Assembly (NCBI GenBank): GCA_016783995.1
Contig: JADHVN010000063.1
Span: 1 to 7,833, forward strand
DNA length: 7,833 bases
Direction of reading: 5' to 3'
Origin: Actinomycetota bacterium
GTDB lineage: Bacteria > Actinomycetota > Humimicrobiia > Humimicrobiales > Humimicrobiaceae
This document shows positions 6,749-7,833 of this stretch, in pieces. Within the stretch, counting starts at the first letter, position 1. Every line of letters starts with the position of its first letter. The translations under genes were made by a program, and so were the position numbers. The notes under the pieces are model-generated. The model searched no databases and was not told the DNA's origin. It worked only from the letters and a program-made list of their open reading frames with translations.

Positions 6749-7833
6749 TTAACTGTTTTTATCACACCATTTTCTAGCATTCTGAAACATTTTAAGCCAT
6801 GGGGAAACCTTCAGAGTCGATTTCCATTCCCGGGGCATCCATGGCCACTGCCAGAGAAGAAATGTTCGCTCAGGATGAGGCATCATGGCAAGATGCCTGC
6901 CATCTGGTGAGCACAATGCTGTAAAACCAGATGGAGAGCTATTTGGATTAAACGGGTATTTCTCTGTAGGCACTCCCCTGTCATCAACATATAGTATTGG
7001 TGTAAGTTTTGCACTGGACGCATCAGATAAGATCTTAGGATCCTGGCAGTGTAGATAACCTTCTCTGTGAGCAACCCATATACCAATAATTGAATCCTCC
7101 ATGCCTTTAAGCATAATGGAAGGACTTTTTAAAATCTTTACTGTAACCCAGCGTGATTCAAACCGCCCTGATGGATTGCGGATAAATCTCGGCTGCTTTA
7201 TTTCAGGAATTCCCTTCCAGGGCACCCATCCAAGAAGAGTCATAAGCTGACAACCATTACATACACCTAACGAGAATGTGTCCAGTCTATCATAGAAATT
7301 ATCAAACATTTCCCGCAGCTTTGGATTAAATCTGATTATGCCAGCCCAGCCTTTGCTACTGTCTAAAACATCTGCATATGAAAACCCTCCTACAAACACT
7401 GCACCTCTAAACTTCTCAAGAGAGATATTATTACTTCTGCTGCTGAGCAAATCAGTCATTGTGACATCCCAGGGTTCAAATCCAGCAGAAAAGAATGCAG
7501 ATGCCATTTCTCGATCACCGTTGCTGCCTTCTTCCCGGATGATTGCAACTCTTGGCTTTTCTACACGCGACAACAGTTCTGCTGGTGTATTGCCGGGCTG
7601 AAAGGACAGATGATATACTGGGCCAGATCTGCTGTTAGCATCTGTTTGTTTCTTTGCAAGTGATGGATTCATCTGGTGCTGCTCAAGTTGATCACTTGTT
7701 GACTCCCACCAGGCAAGCAGGGTGCAAGTGTCAATATCCAACTTGATTTCATTACCATGGTAAATTACAACATTCCTCTTTTTTTGGGTACTGCCTAAAA
7801 TAATATAAGGAATATTGAATTCTTTCAGGATAG
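6749..7833 (-). CDS. purL: Phosphoribosylformylglycinamidine (FGAM) synthase, long fused form, C-terminal part (5' end outside window)
   Basis: Converts FGAR, glutamine and ATP to FGAM in cytosolic purine synthesis. The frame is open to the window edge, giving 360 visible residues and ending in TAA; the N-terminus is missing. Numbering from the edge, residues 1 to about 90 are the end of the synthase part and a linker. About 93-360 are a class I glutamine amidotransferase: PRVAIIREEGSNGDREM, then GGFSYADVL, then the nucleophile elbow LGVCNGCQ (Cys191), then MPHPER (His319, Glu321) completing the triad, and a C-terminal SPWLKMFQNARKW. A stand-alone PurQ would start near residue 93, but there is no start or stop there, so this is the fused type of about 1,200-1,300 residues. 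From memory, EEGSNGDREM and the WQWPW segment resemble eukaryotic PFAS more than E. coli PurL. Odd points: GC is higher than in all neighbours, and an AGA arginine stands in the usual HGEG motif. The TTG at 7741 is internal, not the start. Confidence 0.95.
   Translation of the reverse strand, partial: ILKEFNIPYIILGSTQKKRNVVIYHGNEIKLDIDTCTLLAWWESTSDQLEQHQMNPSLAKKQTDANSRSGPVYHLSFQPGNTPAELLSRVEKPRVAIIREEGSNGDREMASAFFSAGFEPWDVTMTDLLSSRSNNISLEKFRGAVFVGGFSYADVLDSSKGWAGIIRFNPKLREMFDNFYDRLDTFSLGVCNGCQLMTLLGWVPWKGIPEIKQPRFIRNPSGRFESRWVTVKILKSPSIMLKGMEDSIIGIWVAHREGYLHCQDPKILSDASSAKLTPILYVDDRGVPTEKYPFNPNSSPSGFTALCSPDGRHLAMMPHPERTFLLWQWPWMPREWKSTLKVSPWLKMFQNARKWCDKNS

Noticed and set aside
6883..7601. 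Additional open frames on both strands within purL.
   Set aside because: They are out-of-frame or antisense readings of the glutaminase domain, whose own frame carries all conserved motifs.

Overview
The window is bacterial and AT-rich. Rows counted by hand give roughly 25-30% GC in the molybdopterin genes, the mid-30s through most of the purine genes, and about 46% in the rightmost gene. All seven genes lie on the minus strand, so transcription runs from high to low coordinates. The purine gene order L-F-M-N-H is the one known from Bacillus subtilis and other Gram-positive bacteria. The lysine-, isoleucine- and asparagine-rich proteins and the Fe-S/propeptide type of PurF also fit a Firmicutes-like or deep-branching low-GC lineage. 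The sequence does not fix the phylum. An uncultured lineage such as Atribacterota is possible but only a guess.

Layout in the direction of transcription: the 3' end of a long, fused purL runs in from the right edge (7833 to 6749). A 186-base AT-rich spacer follows, carrying a plausible extended -10 promoter. Then comes a tightly packed run: purF (6562-5075), purM overlapping it by 17 bases, purN 15 bases later, purH after a 93-base gap, mobA 14 bases later, and mobB overlapping mobA by 95 bases. The last 189 bases (1-189) hold no convincing gene, but contain a perfect 11-bp inverted repeat.

The purine genes supply the PRPP amidotransferase step (PurF), GAR formylation (PurN), FGAM synthesis (PurL), AIR synthesis (PurM) and the last two steps to IMP (PurH). 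MobA and MobB belong to the branch that attaches GMP from GTP to molybdopterin. No purD follows purH, where B. subtilis has it; mobA-mobB occupy that place.

This is mostly ordinary housekeeping DNA, and I see no new defence, mobile or signalling system. The points worth checking are the compositionally distinct, eukaryote-like purL, the long mobA/mobB overlap, an enlarged PurH linker, an extra C-terminal module on MobB, and the mob-pur linkage.
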